This document shows, piece by piece, positions 47,048 to 57,248 of a stretch of DNA of 64,000 nt. The stretch's first letter is position 1. Each line of letters starts with the position of its first letter. The notes beneath the pieces were generated by a model. It did not search any database. It worked only from the letters and a program-made list of their open reading frames with translations, and was not told the DNA's origin. A program made the position numbers and the translations under genes. Source of the DNA: Paracoccaceae bacterium (GTDB lineage Bacteria; Pseudomonadota; Alphaproteobacteria; Rhodobacterales; Rhodobacteraceae); contig WGNF01000003.1 of NCBI GenBank assembly GCA_016124615.1, forward strand, positions 1 through 64,000. Reading direction: 5' to 3'.

Positions 47048-48604
47048 ATGGAAACGGCAGAGACCACGACCCACGCGCCCCGCGCCGCCCGCAGCGGCAG
47101 GCAGGCCCGTCAGGAAGAGCGCAGCCACAAGGGCGCGGGCCACGGGCGGCCCTACATCCTGCGCAACATCCCGACCTACGATGTGCTGTCGGAAGATAAC
47201 CTGATCCGCATCGAGGCCGCCGCCGACCGCATTCTGGCCGAAACCGGGATCGAGTTTCGCGACGATCCGGTGGCGCTGGACCATTGGCGCCGGGCCGGGG
47301 CCGAGGTTCGCGATCAACTGGTGAAGTTTCCGCCCGGCCTGCTGCGCGAGGTGCTGAAAACCGCGCCTGCCAGCTTCACCCAGCACGCCCGCAACCCGGC
47401 GAACTCGGTTCAGATCGGCGGCAAGTCGGTGGTTTTCGCGCCCGCCTATGGCTCGCCGTTCGTGATGGATCTCGACAACGGCCGCCGCTTCGGCACGCTT
47501 GAGGATTTCGTGAACTTCATCAAGCTGGCGCAGCATTCGCCGTGGTTCCACCACTCCGGCGGCACGATCTGCGAGCCGACCGACGTGCCGGTGAACAAGC
47601 GCCATCTGGACATGGTGCTGAGCCACCTGACCTATTCCGACCGCTGTTTCATGGGCTCGGTCACCGCCGAAAGCCGGGCCGAGGATTCCATCGAGATGGC
47701 CCGCATCGTGTTTGGCCGCGATTTCGTCGGTGCGAACTGCGTCATCCTTGGCAACGTCAACGTGAACTCGCCACTGGTCTGGGATGCGACGATGACCACC
47801 AGCCTGCGCGCCTACGCCCGCGCCAATCAGGCGGCGGTGATCGTGCCCTTCATCCTTGGCGGCGCGATGGGGCCGGTGACGACGGCGGGCGCCATCGCGC
47901 AAAGCCTTGCCGAAACGATGGCGGGCTGCGCGCTGACCCAGCTTGAACGCCCCGGCGCCCCGGTGATCTTCGGCAACTTCCTGTCGTCGATGAGCTTGCG
48001 CTCCGGCTCGCCCACCTTCGGCACGCCGGAACCGGCGATTGGCTCGATGGTGATTGGCCAACTGGCCCGACGGCTGAACCTGCCGCTGCGTTGTTCAGGC
48101 AACTTCACCACCTCGAAACTGCCCGACGGGCAGGCGATGATGGAGGGCACGATGTCGATGCTGGCCGCGATCCAGTGCGGCGCGAACTTCATCCTGCATT
48201 CGGCGGGCTTCCTCGACGGGCTGCTGAGCATGTCCTACGAGAAGTTCATGCTGGATGCCGACCTCTGCGGCGCGCTGCACACCTACCTTGACGGCGTGAA
48301 GATCGACGACAACCAGTTGGCGGTGGACGCCTTCGCCGAGGTCGGGCCGGGCAACCATTTCTTTGGCTGCTCGCACACGATGGCGAACTACCAGACCGCG
48401 TTCTACGACTCGGCCCTGTCCGACAACGAACCGTTCGAAAAGTGGGAGGCGGCGGGATCGACCGATGCCGCGACGCGGGCGAACAAGGCGTGGAAGTTGG
48501 CGCTGGCGGAATACCAGAAACCGGCGCTGGATGAGGGCATCGCGGAAGGGCTGCACGATTTCGTGGCGCGCACCAAGGCCGCGATGCCGGACGCGTGGTA
48601 CTAG
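47048..48604 (+). CDS. Trimethylamine methyltransferase (MttB) superfamily protein, non-pyrrolysine type
   Basis: A 518-residue soluble protein of the MttB fold (Pfam MTTB type). The N-terminus is basic. ADRILAETGIEFRDDP near 60-75, the barrel segments MTTSLRAYARANQAAVIVPFILGGAMGPVTT near 250 and ENFxxx-like GNFLSSMSLRSG near 307 are typical. The frame has no internal TAG, so it is the family branch without pyrrolysine that includes glycine betaine:corrinoid methyltransferases. The methyl substrate is probably a quaternary amine. No corrinoid protein or RamA-like activator is adjacent. GAGGAG lies upstream of ATG 47048. It stands alone, convergent with the kinase gene (1 bp). Confidence 0.8.
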   Translation: METAETTTHAPRAARSGRQARQEERSHKGAGHGRPYILRNIPTYDVLSEDNLIRIEAAADRILAETGIEFRDDPVALDHWRRAGAEVRDQLVKFPPGLLREVLKTAPASFTQHARNPANSVQIGGKSVVFAPAYGSPFVMDLDNGRRFGTLEDFVNFIKLAQHSPWFHHSGGTICEPTDVPVNKRHLDMVLSHLTYSDRCFMGSVTAESRAEDSIEMARIVFGRDFVGANCVILGNVNVNSPLVWDATMTTSLRAYARANQAAVIVPFILGGAMGPVTTAGAIAQSLAETMAGCALTQLERPGAPVIFGNFLSSMSLRSGSPTFGTPEPAIGSMVIGQLARRLNLPLRCSGNFTTSKLPDGQAMMEGTMSMLAAIQCGANFILHSAGFLDGLLSMSYEKFMLDADLCGALHTYLDGVKIDDNQLAVDAFAEVGPGNHFFGCSHTMANYQTAFYDSALSDNEPFEKWEAAGSTDAATRANKAWKLALAEYQKPALDEGIAEGLHDFVARTKAAMPDAWY

Positions 48605-48605
48605 G

Positions 48606-50810
48606 TCACCCCGGCGACAGCGCGGCCAGATAAGCCTCCAGCGCCGCGGCGTCGATGGGCTTGTGCATCAACGCCACCCCCTCGGCGGCGCAGAGGGGGC
48701 CAAGGCCGGGGGCGCGATCGGCGGTCAGGATGCGGGCGGGCACCGGGCCGTGGCGGCTGCGCAGCCGGGTGATGGTGGCCAGCCCGTCCAGCCCGTCGCC
48801 CAGATGCTGATCGACCAGCGCCACATCGGGGGCGATGCCGATTTCCTCCACCAGCGCCAGCGCCTCTTCGCCGGTGCGGGCGTCGATCACGTTCAGGCCC
48901 CATTTTTCCAGCAACTGGCCAAGGGCCAGCCGCAGCGCGTCGTCATTCTCGACCAGCAGCACGATGCGGTCTTGCGGCGGTGGCGGCGGGGCGGTGCCGG
49001 GGGCGGCCGAATGCGGCGCGGCGGGCGCGCGGGCGGCGCGGTGCAGCCCCAGCGCAAAGCAGGTGCCGTGGCCGGGTGCCGATCGCAGCGTCAGCGGATG
49101 GCCCAGAAGCGCGCAAGCGCGATCGACGATGGCGAGGCCAAGCCCCATCCCTTCGGACGCAGAGGCGGGCGCGTTCAGGCGGTGGAATTCCTTGAAGATA
49201 TTGGCCTGTTCCTCGGCCGGGATGCCGGGGCCGGTATCATGCACCTCGATCCGCAGCCCGTCGCCCCGGTGCCGCACCCCGACCAGCACGCGGCCGGTTT
49301 CGGTATAGCGCAGCGCGTTGCCGATCAGGTTTTGCAGGATGCGGCGCAGGTAGGTGGGGTCGCTTTCCACCTCGGCCCGCGCGGGCAGGATGCGCAGGTC
49401 GAGCCCCTTTTTCGCCGCCACCGGCATGAATTCGTCGCTGAGCTGCGCCAAAAGCCGGTCAAGCCGCACCGGGCGCACCTCAACCTCGGCCCGCCCCGCC
49501 TCCAGCCGCGAGATATCCAGCAGCGCGTCGAGGATCTGGCCCACGCTGACCAGCGCGTTTTCGGCCTTTTCCAGCGTCTGCCGGGTCGGTTCCGGCACCG
49601 CCTCGTCCAGCGCAGAGGCGAGGAACAGCCGGGCGGCCGACAGTGGCTGCAACAGGTCGTGGCTGGCGGCGGCAACGAAACGGGCGCGGGCGGCATTGGC
49701 GCGTTCGGCGCGGGCCAGCGCCTCCTGCAACTCGGTGGTGCGGGCGGCGACGCGGGCCTCCAGCGTTTCGTTGGCTTCGGCCATCGCGGCGATGGCCGCG
49801 CGTTCGACGCTGACATCGGTGAACGAGATCACAAAGCCACGGTCGGGCATTTCCTGCGCGAAGACGTCAAGGATCGTGTCGCGCCCGCGCTGCACCTCGA
49901 ACGACAGCGGCGTGCGCGGGGCGGTTTCCTCGATCCACCGGTGCAGCGCGGTTTCGCTGAACGGGGTGCCAAGGCCCTGCCCGGTGCGGAAGGTTTCGAA
50001 CAGCGTGTCGGAACCGGTGCCCAGCTGCAACCGCGACAGCGGCACCGCCAGCAGCGCGGCAAGCCGCTGGTTCCAGCCCACCAAGCGGTTGTCGGAGTCG
50101 AAGATCGCCACGCCCTGATTGAGGTGGTCAAGCGTGGCGCGGATCATCCGGGCCTGATCGTCCAGCAGCTTGCCGCGCTCTTCCCGCTCCATCCGGATGA
50201 TGCCGGTCACGTCGGTCTGCAGGATGACGGTGCCGCCGTCCATCGTGCGATGCTCGCTGACCTGAACCCAGCGGTCCCAGATCATGCGCACGTTGAACAT
50301 CACGTGGCGGTCCTGATGGCGGCGCTTGCGGCGTTCGGCCCAGGCGGCGGGGGTGTCGCCCTCGGGCAGTTCGATGAAGCGCGAGGTGCTGACCCGGTCG
50401 ATGTAGCCGTCAAAGCTCAGCCCCGGCTTCAGCGCGTCGCGCAGGTCGGGCATGTGGATGCCAAAGCGCGAGTTGCACATCACCAGCACTTCGGCGGCGT
50501 CGAAGAGGGCAAAGCCCTCCTGCACCGTCTCGATCGCATTGGCGAGGTTCTGCCGCGCCGCCTCGGCGGAACGGGTGGCGTTTTCCAACCGGGCGTTGGA
50601 ATCGTTCAGCAGGTCCAGCGCGCGCTCAAGATCGCGGGTGCGGTCGCGGACCTGTTCCTCCAGCAGCGCGGCGCGCTGGAACTGGGCATAGGCGGCGCCC
50701 GAGGCATCGGTCGCCTGCTCGACCCGGCGCATCAGCACCTCGGCGATCTCGCGCAGCTTTGCGGCCTGCCGTTCCGGCGGGTCGGCGGGGTTGACGAGGG
50801 TGAAGGTCAT
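48606..50810 (-). CDS. Hybrid sensor histidine kinase with C-terminal receiver (NahK/ErcS'-like)
   Basis: A 734-residue soluble kinase without membrane helices. A coiled coil spans about 30-95; two PAS-like domains lie at about 90-205 and 225-335 (FALFDAAEVLVMCN, VAIFDSDNRLVGWN). HisKA has AASHDLLQPL with phospho-His384; the ATPase part has NLIGNALRYT (N box), DTGPGIP and GLGLAIV. After a Pro-rich linker comes a receiver with acceptor D667 in LVDQHLG and K717. This layout matches the kinase encoded beside FIST/NosP genes in Pseudomonas. It overlaps the FIST gene by 4 bases. Its likely partner is the LuxR response regulator two genes upstream. Confidence 0.9.
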   Translation of the reverse strand: MTFTLVNPADPPERQAAKLREIAEVLMRRVEQATDASGAAYAQFQRAALLEEQVRDRTRDLERALDLLNDSNARLENATRSAEAARQNLANAIETVQEGFALFDAAEVLVMCNSRFGIHMPDLRDALKPGLSFDGYIDRVSTSRFIELPEGDTPAAWAERRKRRHQDRHVMFNVRMIWDRWVQVSEHRTMDGGTVILQTDVTGIIRMEREERGKLLDDQARMIRATLDHLNQGVAIFDSDNRLVGWNQRLAALLAVPLSRLQLGTGSDTLFETFRTGQGLGTPFSETALHRWIEETAPRTPLSFEVQRGRDTILDVFAQEMPDRGFVISFTDVSVERAAIAAMAEANETLEARVAARTTELQEALARAERANAARARFVAAASHDLLQPLSAARLFLASALDEAVPEPTRQTLEKAENALVSVGQILDALLDISRLEAGRAEVEVRPVRLDRLLAQLSDEFMPVAAKKGLDLRILPARAEVESDPTYLRRILQNLIGNALRYTETGRVLVGVRHRGDGLRIEVHDTGPGIPAEEQANIFKEFHRLNAPASASEGMGLGLAIVDRACALLGHPLTLRSAPGHGTCFALGLHRAARAPAAPHSAAPGTAPPPPPQDRIVLLVENDDALRLALGQLLEKWGLNVIDARTGEEALALVEEIGIAPDVALVDQHLGDGLDGLATITRLRSRHGPVPARILTADRAPGLGPLCAAEGVALMHKPIDAAALEAYLAALSPG

Positions 50811-51967
50811 GGCCCGCGCCCCGGCCGGTAAAGCGCGACGCCGGTCATCGTCTGGTTGACGTGCATCCCGTTCAGTTGCTCGCCATAGGTCGAAAAGCCG
50901 ATGACCCGGTGCTGGCGCAGCAGTGCCGAGATGGCGCCGGTCATCTGCTTCTCCTCCGCCTCCATCCGGCGCAGGATGCAGTCGCAGGCGAGGATCGCCT
51001 CGGGCTGGCCAAGGGCGGCAAGCTCGTGGCCAAGGTGGGCGACCATGTCCATCGGGTCGGCCAGCGTCAGCACCAGCCCCTCGTCGATCGCCGAGAAGAA
51101 GACCAGATCGCCGTTGGGGGCGACCTGCTGGATGGCGCGCACATGATGCTTACCGCCGATCCGCACCACGACCGGATGGGCGGCAAAGGTGAAGGTGGTC
51201 AGTTGCGCCGGATCCTTGCCAAGGATGCGGGCATATTCCTGCGCGGCGGGTTCGGCGTTGATGCGGCGCACGATGCGGTGGGCGGGGTCGGCCTCGGTCA
51301 CCACCATGCGGGTTTCGGTGGGGCTGAGGTGGTCGAGGTTGAAGACCCGCACCGGGCAATCGGTGCGCAGGAAGGCCAGCACGGCGGCGTTGCGGCGCAT
51401 CTCGCCGTCGTGCAGCACAAAGGTCCGGTCAAACCGTGTGCCGTCGCCCGCCGAGCCGCCGAACAGCGGCACCGGCCCGAGGCCCGCCGCCAGCGCCGAG
51501 GTCAGCGCATCCTCGCGCGCCGACAGGCCATCGACCATCAGGAAGGCGAATTCATGCGGCCATTCCGGGCGCATCCGGGCAAGGCCGTGGCGGGCCCGGC
51601 CAAGCCGGGTGATCAGCTCTTGCGGCGCAAGGCGGTCGAGGTCGGGCACCGGCAGCAGGTCGGCCGCGAAATGGCGGGCGGGCAGGCCGACGGCGACCAC
51701 CTCGCCCTCGGTGTAGCCCTGCGAGGAAATCTCGCCCGCCGTGGTGCAGCCGATCACCGGCACGCCGTGAAAGGCGCGCGAGGCGCGGGCGGCCAGCGCC
51801 TCCAGATCGGCCTCGGGCGCGATGAACAGGATCACCAGCGCGAACGGGCCGGGGCCAAGCGCGCGGGCCAGCCGGTCGGCCACGTCACCGCCGCTGGCCG
51901 CGACATGCGCGGTGGCCAGAACCGGATCGGTGGCAGCGGGTTGGGGCAGCGCCCCGGCCGTCTTCAT
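50807..51967 (-). CDS. FIST-domain sensory protein (NosP-like)
   Basis: A 386-residue cytoplasmic protein with a FIST N-terminal domain (about 35-225: FIAPEADL, GCTTAGEISSQGY, LFGGSAGDG) and FIST_C domain (about 235-370: AFLACDCILRR-like ILACDCILRRME, VIGFSTYGEQLNG). FIST proteins are sensory inputs; NosP members bind haem and nitric oxide and control a co-encoded kinase. Here the kinase gene overlaps by 4 bases, the same pairing. Haem binding is not provable from sequence; other FIST proteins may sense amino acids. It lies 40 bp behind the response regulator's stop codon, read in the same direction. Confidence 0.88.
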   Translation of the reverse strand: MKTAGALPQPAATDPVLATAHVAASGGDVADRLARALGPGPFALVILFIAPEADLEALAARASRAFHGVPVIGCTTAGEISSQGYTEGEVVAVGLPARHFAADLLPVPDLDRLAPQELITRLGRARHGLARMRPEWPHEFAFLMVDGLSAREDALTSALAAGLGPVPLFGGSAGDGTRFDRTFVLHDGEMRRNAAVLAFLRTDCPVRVFNLDHLSPTETRMVVTEADPAHRIVRRINAEPAAQEYARILGKDPAQLTTFTFAAHPVVVRIGGKHHVRAIQQVAPNGDLVFFSAIDEGLVLTLADPMDMVAHLGHELAALGQPEAILACDCILRRMEAEEKQMTGAISALLRQHRVIGFSTYGEQLNGMHVNQTMTGVALYRPGRGP

Positions 51968-52007
51968 CGCGCGCCTCCCAGTCGCTCGGTCAAGGGTATG
52001 CGGCGCA

Positions 52008-52691
52008 TCAAGCCTCTGGCAAGAGCCGGTCGAAGCTGGCCTCGCGCGCGATCAGCACCGCCTGCGTGCGGCTTTGCACCCCCAGCTTGCGCATGATGGC
52101 GGTGACATGCGCCTTCACCGTGGTTTCGGCGATGGCGAGTTCATAGGCGATCTGCTTGTTCAGCTTCCCCTCGCAGATCAGCTGCAGGATGTTGGCCTGC
52201 TGGCGGGTCAGCAGCGTCAGCCGCTGGATCGCCTCTTCGCGCCCGGTGGCGGGGGCCTCGGGATCGGCGGGCGGGGTGTAGCCTTCGGGCAGGTAAGGTC
52301 GCCCGGCCCTGAGCGCGGCGAAGGCGGCGCGGAACGCCTCGCGCGGGCTGTGCTTGGGCACGAAGGCCGCCGCCCCGGCGCTGAGCGCGGCGCCGATGGC
52401 GCGCGCATCGGCCATCGACGAGACCACGACCACCGGCACCCCCGGCGCCGCCGCGCGCAGCCGGATCAGCCCGTCAAAGCCTGTCACGTCGGGCAGGTTG
52501 AGGTCGAGCACCACGACATCGGGGCGCGGCGACAGCCCCATCCGCGCCAGCGCCGTATCCAGCCGCCCGGCGGTTTCCACGCTGGCGATGCCCGCCACCG
52601 TCTTCAGCGTCATCGCCAAAGCCTCGCAGAACAGCGGATGGTCATCCACCACCAGCGCCGTGGCGAAACTTCTGTGGTCGATACTGTCCAT
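52008..52691 (-). CDS. LuxR/NarL-family response regulator
   Basis: A 227-residue two-component regulator. The receiver has the acidic pair VVDDHP near 14-19, phosphoacceptor D63 in VVLDLNLPD and K113 in FVPKHSP. The LuxR DNA-binding domain is at about 158-218 (LTRQQANILQLICEGKLN, IAETTVKAHVTAIMRKLGV). It leads the regulator-FIST-kinase gene set and is divergent from coxG across 153 bp. ATG 52691 is the first good start; the much longer frame upstream runs antisense through cox genes. Similar regulators (ErdR/AgmR) act with NahK-type kinases in Pseudomonas. Confidence 0.9.
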   Translation of the reverse strand: MDSIDHRSFATALVVDDHPLFCEALAMTLKTVAGIASVETAGRLDTALARMGLSPRPDVVVLDLNLPDVTGFDGLIRLRAAAPGVPVVVVSSMADARAIGAALSAGAAAFVPKHSPREAFRAAFAALRAGRPYLPEGYTPPADPEAPATGREEAIQRLTLLTRQQANILQLICEGKLNKQIAYELAIAETTVKAHVTAIMRKLGVQSRTQAVLIAREASFDRLLPEA

Positions 52692-52844
52692 CACATCCCG
52701 GTCCGTTCGCGCCGATGTTAGCAGAGCGCGCCCGGCGCCGCCACTTGGCGGAAGGTCGGGGGCCGCCGCCGGGGATACGACTTTGGTCAAATGGCGCGGG
52801 CGGCGCGGAACCCGTAGAGTTTCGCCAGAGGGAGTGAGGACCAC

Positions 52845-53366
52845 ATGGAACTGACTGACGAGCGCCTGATCAAGGCGGCACCCGATGTGGTGTGGGCGGC
52901 GATTCTGAACCCCGAGGTCTTGAAAGACTGCGTGCCCGGCTGCGAGTCGATGACCGGCTCTGTCGCCGATGGATTCGAGGCGGTGGTGGTGCAGAAGGTC
53001 GGCCCGGTGAAGGCGCGCTTTACCGGCGTGGTTCACCTCTCGGACATCACCGAAGGCCGCGCCGTGACGATCAGCGGCGAGGGCAAGGGCGGCCCGGCGG
53101 GCTTTGCCAAGGGCGGCGCCAAGGTGCGCCTTGACCCGGTCGAGGGCGGCACGCAGCTGAGCTACGAGGTTTCCGCCTCGGTCGGCGGCAAGCTGGCGCA
53201 ACTGGGCAGCCGGCTGATCGACGGCTTCGCCAAGAAGATGGCCGACGATTTCTTTACCCGGTTTCAGGAAACGATCGAGGGACCGGCCGCGCCGGACCCG
53301 GAACCCGAGGGCGAACCGCCCGAGGGAGAGGCGAAAAAGGGCTGGCTGAAGCGGATCATCGGCTAG
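52845..53366 (+). CDS. coxG: CoxG family SRPBCC protein of the CO-dehydrogenase-like operon
   Basis: A 173-residue protein with the CoxG domain at 1-145: MELTDERLIKAAPDVVWAAI, LKDCVPGCESM near 27-37, KVGPVKARFTGVV near 51-63, and ISGEGKGGPAGFAKGGAKV. CoxG proteins bind lipids and help attach or supply the CODH enzyme at the membrane. The C-terminus has a Pro/Glu-rich linker and a short basic amphipathic end KKGWLKRIIG, a plausible membrane hook. First gene of coxG-S-L-M; a GGGAG site precedes the ATG. Confidence 0.88.
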   Translation: MELTDERLIKAAPDVVWAAILNPEVLKDCVPGCESMTGSVADGFEAVVVQKVGPVKARFTGVVHLSDITEGRAVTISGEGKGGPAGFAKGGAKVRLDPVEGGTQLSYEVSASVGGKLAQLGSRLIDGFAKKMADDFFTRFQETIEGPAAPDPEPEGEPPEGEAKKGWLKRIIG

Positions 53367-53393
53367 GCCGCACGAACAACAAGGGAGGATTTG

Positions 53394-53879
<486 letters not shown>

Positions 53880-53937
53880 CCCAATTTCATCTGCGCAAGA
53901 TGCGCGATTCACGCATCGCACGACGGGAGGATCACCA

Positions 53938-56304
53938 ATGCCCAAGGACGGGATCGGCGCCAGCACAAAGCGGCGCGAAGACATACGTTTCCTGACCGGA
54001 AACGGCCATTACACCGACGATATCAACCTGCGCGGCCAGACCTATGCGGTCTTCGTGCGCAGTCAGGTGGCGCATGGCAAGCTGAACAAGGTCGACACCA
54101 GCACCGCCGCGGGCATGCCGGGCGTGCTGCGGGTGTTCACCGGCGAGGATTTCGCCGCGGTGGGCGGCGTGCCCTGCGGCTGGCAGGTGACCGACAAGCA
54201 CGGCAAGGTGATGCTGGAGCCCAAGCACCCGGTGCTGGCGCAGGGCAAGGTGCGCTATGTCGGCGATGCCATCGCCGTGGTGGTCGCTGAAACCGAGGCG
54301 CAGGCCCGCGACGCGGCCGAGGCCGTGGTGGTCGACATCGACGAATTGCCCGCGGTGATCGACATGAAGGCCGCCGTGGCCGGCGGGCCGCTGGTGCATG
54401 ACGAAATCGGCTCGAACCTCTGCTACGACTGGGGCTTTGTCGAGGAAAACAAGGCGGCGACCGACGCGGCCTTTGAAACGGCCGCGCATGTCACCACGCT
54501 GGAACTGGTCAACAACCGGCTGGTGCCGAACGCGATGGAACCGCGCGTCGCGGTGGGCGACTACGAACGCTCGACCGGGCAGCACACGCTTTACACCACC
54601 AGCCAGAACCCGCATGTGATCCGCCTCTTGATGGGCGCCTTCGTGCTGGGCATTCCGGAACAGAAGCTGCGCGTGGTCGCGCCCGACGTGGGCGGCGGCT
54701 TCGGCTCGAAAATCTTCCACTATGTCGAGGAAGCCTTTGTCACCTTCGCCGCCAAGGTGGTGAACCGGCCGGTGAAATGGACGGCGCAACGCTCGGAAAG
54801 CTTCATCACCGACGCGCACGGCCGCGACCATGTGACCAAGATCCAGCTCGCGATGGACAAGGATGGTCATTTCCTCGCGCTGCGCACCGACACCTATGCC
54901 AACATGGGCGCCTACCTTTCGACCTTCGCGCCCTCGGTGCCGACCTGGCTGCATGGCACGCTGATGGCGGGCAACTACAAGACCCCGCTGATCTATGTGA
55001 ACGTCAAGGCGGTGTTCACCAACACTGTGCCGGTCGATGCCTATCGCGGCGCCGGGCGGCCGGAAGCCACCTACCAACTGGAGCGGGTGATCGACAAGGC
55101 GGCGCGCGAGCTGGGGATCGACCCGATCGAGCTGCGGCGGCGCAACTTCGTGCAGCCGAACGAGTTCCCGTATCAGACCCCGGTCGCGGTGGTTTATGAC
55201 ACCGGCAACTATCAGGCCACGATGGACAAGCTGATCGAGATCGCCGACCTCGCCGGGTTCGACAAGCGCCGCGCCGAAAGCGCCAAGCATGGCAAGCTGC
55301 GCGGGCTGGGCGTGAACTGCTACATCGAGGCCTGCGGCATCGCGCCGTCGCACCTCGTCGGCCAACTCGGCGCCCGCGCCGGGCTTTACGAAAGCGCCAC
55401 CGTGCGGGTCAACGCGACCGGCGGCATCGTCGTGATGACCGGCAGCCACAGCCACGGGCAGGGCCATGAAACCGCCTTCCCGCAGGTGATCGCCGACATG
55501 ATCGGCATTCCGGCGGATTCGGTGGAAATCGTGCATGGCGACACCGCCAACACCCCGATGGGCATGGGCACCTACGGCTCGCGCAGCCTTGCGGTGGGCG
55601 GCTCGGCGATGGTGAAGGCGACCAACAAGATCATCGCCAAGGCCAAGAAGATCGCGGCGCACCTGCTGGAAGCCTCGGATGCCGACATCGAGCTGAAGGA
55701 TGGCAAGTTCAGCGTGGCGGGCACCGACAAGTCGGTGGACTGGGGCTCGGTCTGCCTTGCCGCCTATGTGCCGCACAACTACCCGCTGGAAAGCCTTGAA
55801 CCGGGGCTGGAGGAGACGGCGTTCTACGACCCGTCGAACTTCACCTATCCGGCCGGCGCCTATGCCTGCGAGGTCGAGGTCGACCCCGATACCGGCAAGG
55901 TCAAGATCTGCAGCTTCGCGGCGGCGGATGACTTCGGCAACATCGTCAACCCGATGATCGTCGACGGTCAGGTGCATGGCGGCATCGGGCAGGGCATCGG
56001 TCAGGCCCTGCTGGAAAGCGCGGTCTATGACGAGAACGGCCAACTGCTCAGCGGCAGCTACATGGACTATGCCATGCCGCGCGCCGATGACGTGCCGTTC
56101 TACACGGTCGACCATTCCTGCCAGACGCCCTGCACGCACAACCCGCTGGGGGTGAAGGGCTGCGGCGAGGCGGGGGCGATCGGCTCGCCGCCCGCGGTGG
56201 TCAACGCGGTGGTCGATGCGCTGCAACGCGCGGGCCACACATCGGTGACGCATATCGACATGCCGCTCAGCCCGTCCCGGGTCTGGGCCGCGATGCAGGC
56301 GTAA
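53938..56304 (+). CDS. coxL: Form II CO-dehydrogenase-like large subunit (xanthine oxidase family molybdopterin subunit)
   Basis: A 788-residue catalytic subunit binding the Mo-cytosine-dinucleotide cofactor. GGGFGSK near 253, QGHETAFPQ near 505 and the catalytic glutamate E744 in GCGEAGAIG are family residues. The active-site loop at 368-374 reads AYRGAGR. True form I CO dehydrogenase has AYxCSFR with the Cys that holds copper, so this is form II, whose substrate is not settled and may not be CO. Aldehydes or aromatic N-heterocycles are alternatives. GGAGG precedes the ATG. Confidence 0.9.
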   Translation: MPKDGIGASTKRREDIRFLTGNGHYTDDINLRGQTYAVFVRSQVAHGKLNKVDTSTAAGMPGVLRVFTGEDFAAVGGVPCGWQVTDKHGKVMLEPKHPVLAQGKVRYVGDAIAVVVAETEAQARDAAEAVVVDIDELPAVIDMKAAVAGGPLVHDEIGSNLCYDWGFVEENKAATDAAFETAAHVTTLELVNNRLVPNAMEPRVAVGDYERSTGQHTLYTTSQNPHVIRLLMGAFVLGIPEQKLRVVAPDVGGGFGSKIFHYVEEAFVTFAAKVVNRPVKWTAQRSESFITDAHGRDHVTKIQLAMDKDGHFLALRTDTYANMGAYLSTFAPSVPTWLHGTLMAGNYKTPLIYVNVKAVFTNTVPVDAYRGAGRPEATYQLERVIDKAARELGIDPIELRRRNFVQPNEFPYQTPVAVVYDTGNYQATMDKLIEIADLAGFDKRRAESAKHGKLRGLGVNCYIEACGIAPSHLVGQLGARAGLYESATVRVNATGGIVVMTGSHSHGQGHETAFPQVIADMIGIPADSVEIVHGDTANTPMGMGTYGSRSLAVGGSAMVKATNKIIAKAKKIAAHLLEASDADIELKDGKFSVAGTDKSVDWGSVCLAAYVPHNYPLESLEPGLEETAFYDPSNFTYPAGAYACEVEVDPDTGKVKICSFAAADDFGNIVNPMIVDGQVHGGIGQGIGQALLESAVYDENGQLLSGSYMDYAMPRADDVPFYTVDHSCQTPCTHNPLGVKGCGEAGAIGSPPAVVNAVVDALQRAGHTSVTHIDMPLSPSRVWAAMQA

Positions 56305-56316
56305 GGAGGAGAAGCC

Positions 56317-57102
56317 ATGTACGCATTCGAATTCAAGCGGCCCGCAACGCTGGCCGAGGCCGTCACGGCACTGGGCGCGGAAGAGGCGCAGGCGCTGGGT
56401 GGGGGCCAGACCCTGATCCCGACGCTGAAACAGCGGCTGGCGGCCCCGGCCGTGCTGGTCAGCCTGAACGGCATCGCCGAGATCAAGGGCATCTGCACCG
56501 ACGACGCCGGGCGGCTCTGCATCGGCGGCGGCACCACCCACGCCGCCGTGGCGAAAGGCGCCGGGGCCTATCCGGCGCTGGCCGCGCTGGCGGGTGGCAT
56601 CGGCGATCCGGCGGTGCGCAATCGCGGCACCATCGGCGGCAGCCTTGCCAACAACGACCCTTCGGCCTGCTATCCTTCGGCGGTGCTGGCCTCGGGGGCG
56701 ACGATCGTCACCAACACGCGCCAGATCGCGGCGGACGACTACTTCCAGGGCATGTTCACCACCGCGCTGGAACCCGGCGAGATCATCACCGAAGTGCGCT
56801 TTCCGGTGCCGATGAAGGCGAACTACCAGAAGTTCGTGCAGCCCGCCTCGCGGTTTGCGCTGGTCGGCGTGTTCGTCGCGCAGTTCAAGGACGGTGTGCG
56901 GGTCGCGGTGACGGGCGCCTCGACGGGCGGGGTGTTCCGCTGGACCGAGGCGGAACGGGCGCTGTCGGCCAACTTCTCGGCGGCGGCGGTGAAGGGGTTG
57001 AAGGCGTCGGCCGACGACCTGATCGCCGACATCCACGGCGGCGCCGACTACCGCGCCCACCTGATCGGGGTGCTGACCGGGCGGGCCGTCGCGGCCTGCT
57101 GA
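56317..57102 (+). CDS. coxM: CO-dehydrogenase-like medium subunit, FAD-binding
   Basis: A 261-residue flavoprotein subunit with the two FAD-binding motifs of the family: LGGGQTLIP near 27-35 and [17 protein letters not shown] near 107-123. It passes electrons from the 2Fe-2S subunit to the quinone pool or another acceptor. It is somewhat shorter than form I CoxM. AGGAGGAG precedes the ATG, 12 bp after coxL. Last gene of this unit before the terminator; accessory genes coxD/E/F are not present here. Confidence 0.9.
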   Translation: MYAFEFKRPATLAEAVTALGAEEAQALGGGQTLIPTLKQRLAAPAVLVSLNGIAEIKGICTDDAGRLCIGGGTTHAAVAKGAGAYPALAALAGGIGDPAVRNRGTIGGSLANNDPSACYPSAVLASGATIVTNTRQIAADDYFQGMFTTALEPGEIITEVRFPVPMKANYQKFVQPASRFALVGVFVAQFKDGVRVAVTGASTGGVFRWTEAERALSANFSAAAVKGLKASADDLIADIHGGADYRAHLIGVLTGRAVAAC

Positions 57103-57130
57103 ACCTGAACCGCGCCGACAGGACCAACAG

Positions 57131-57162
57131 GACGGGCGCCGTTATCGGCGCCCGTCTTTCCT
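57131..57162 (+). terminator. Rho-independent terminator after coxM
   Basis: GACGGGCGCCG (57131-57141) pairs with CGGCGCCCGTC (57146-57156), loop TTAT, followed by TTTCCTT. An 11-bp GC-rich stem with a T-rich tail 28 bp behind the coxM stop is a good intrinsic terminator. Confidence 0.85.
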
Positions 57163-57175
57163 TGTGCCGCCCGGC

Positions 57176-57240
57176 TTCTTTCTGGCAAAAATACTCCCGC
57201 CGGAGGCGTCCTGCGGCGGGAGTATTTTTGCCAGAAAGAA
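57176..57240. repeat. Hairpin repeat, CTGGCAAAAATACTCCCGCC type, copy 5 (complete)
   Basis: Left arm 57176-57202 and right arm 57214-57240 are perfect complements (27 bp, loop 57203-57213). Its left half matches copy 2 at 30 of 32 bases, and its right arm GGGAGTATTTTTGCCAGAAA resembles the GGGATATTTTTGCCAAGATG core of copies 1 and 3. It lies between the convergent coxM and glk genes and ends 8 bases from glk, so it can serve as terminator from the glk side. Confidence 0.75.
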
Positions 57241-57248
57241 ATCCGGGG

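Noticed and set aside
47048-48604. Pyrrolysine-containing MttB
   Set aside because: There is no in-frame TAG within the gene, so a standard reading frame covers the whole protein.
53932-57060. A 1042-codon minus-strand open frame across coxL and coxM
   Set aside because: It mirrors the codon structure of coxL/coxM, has no family motifs, and is rich in His/Arg/Gly as expected for an antisense shadow.
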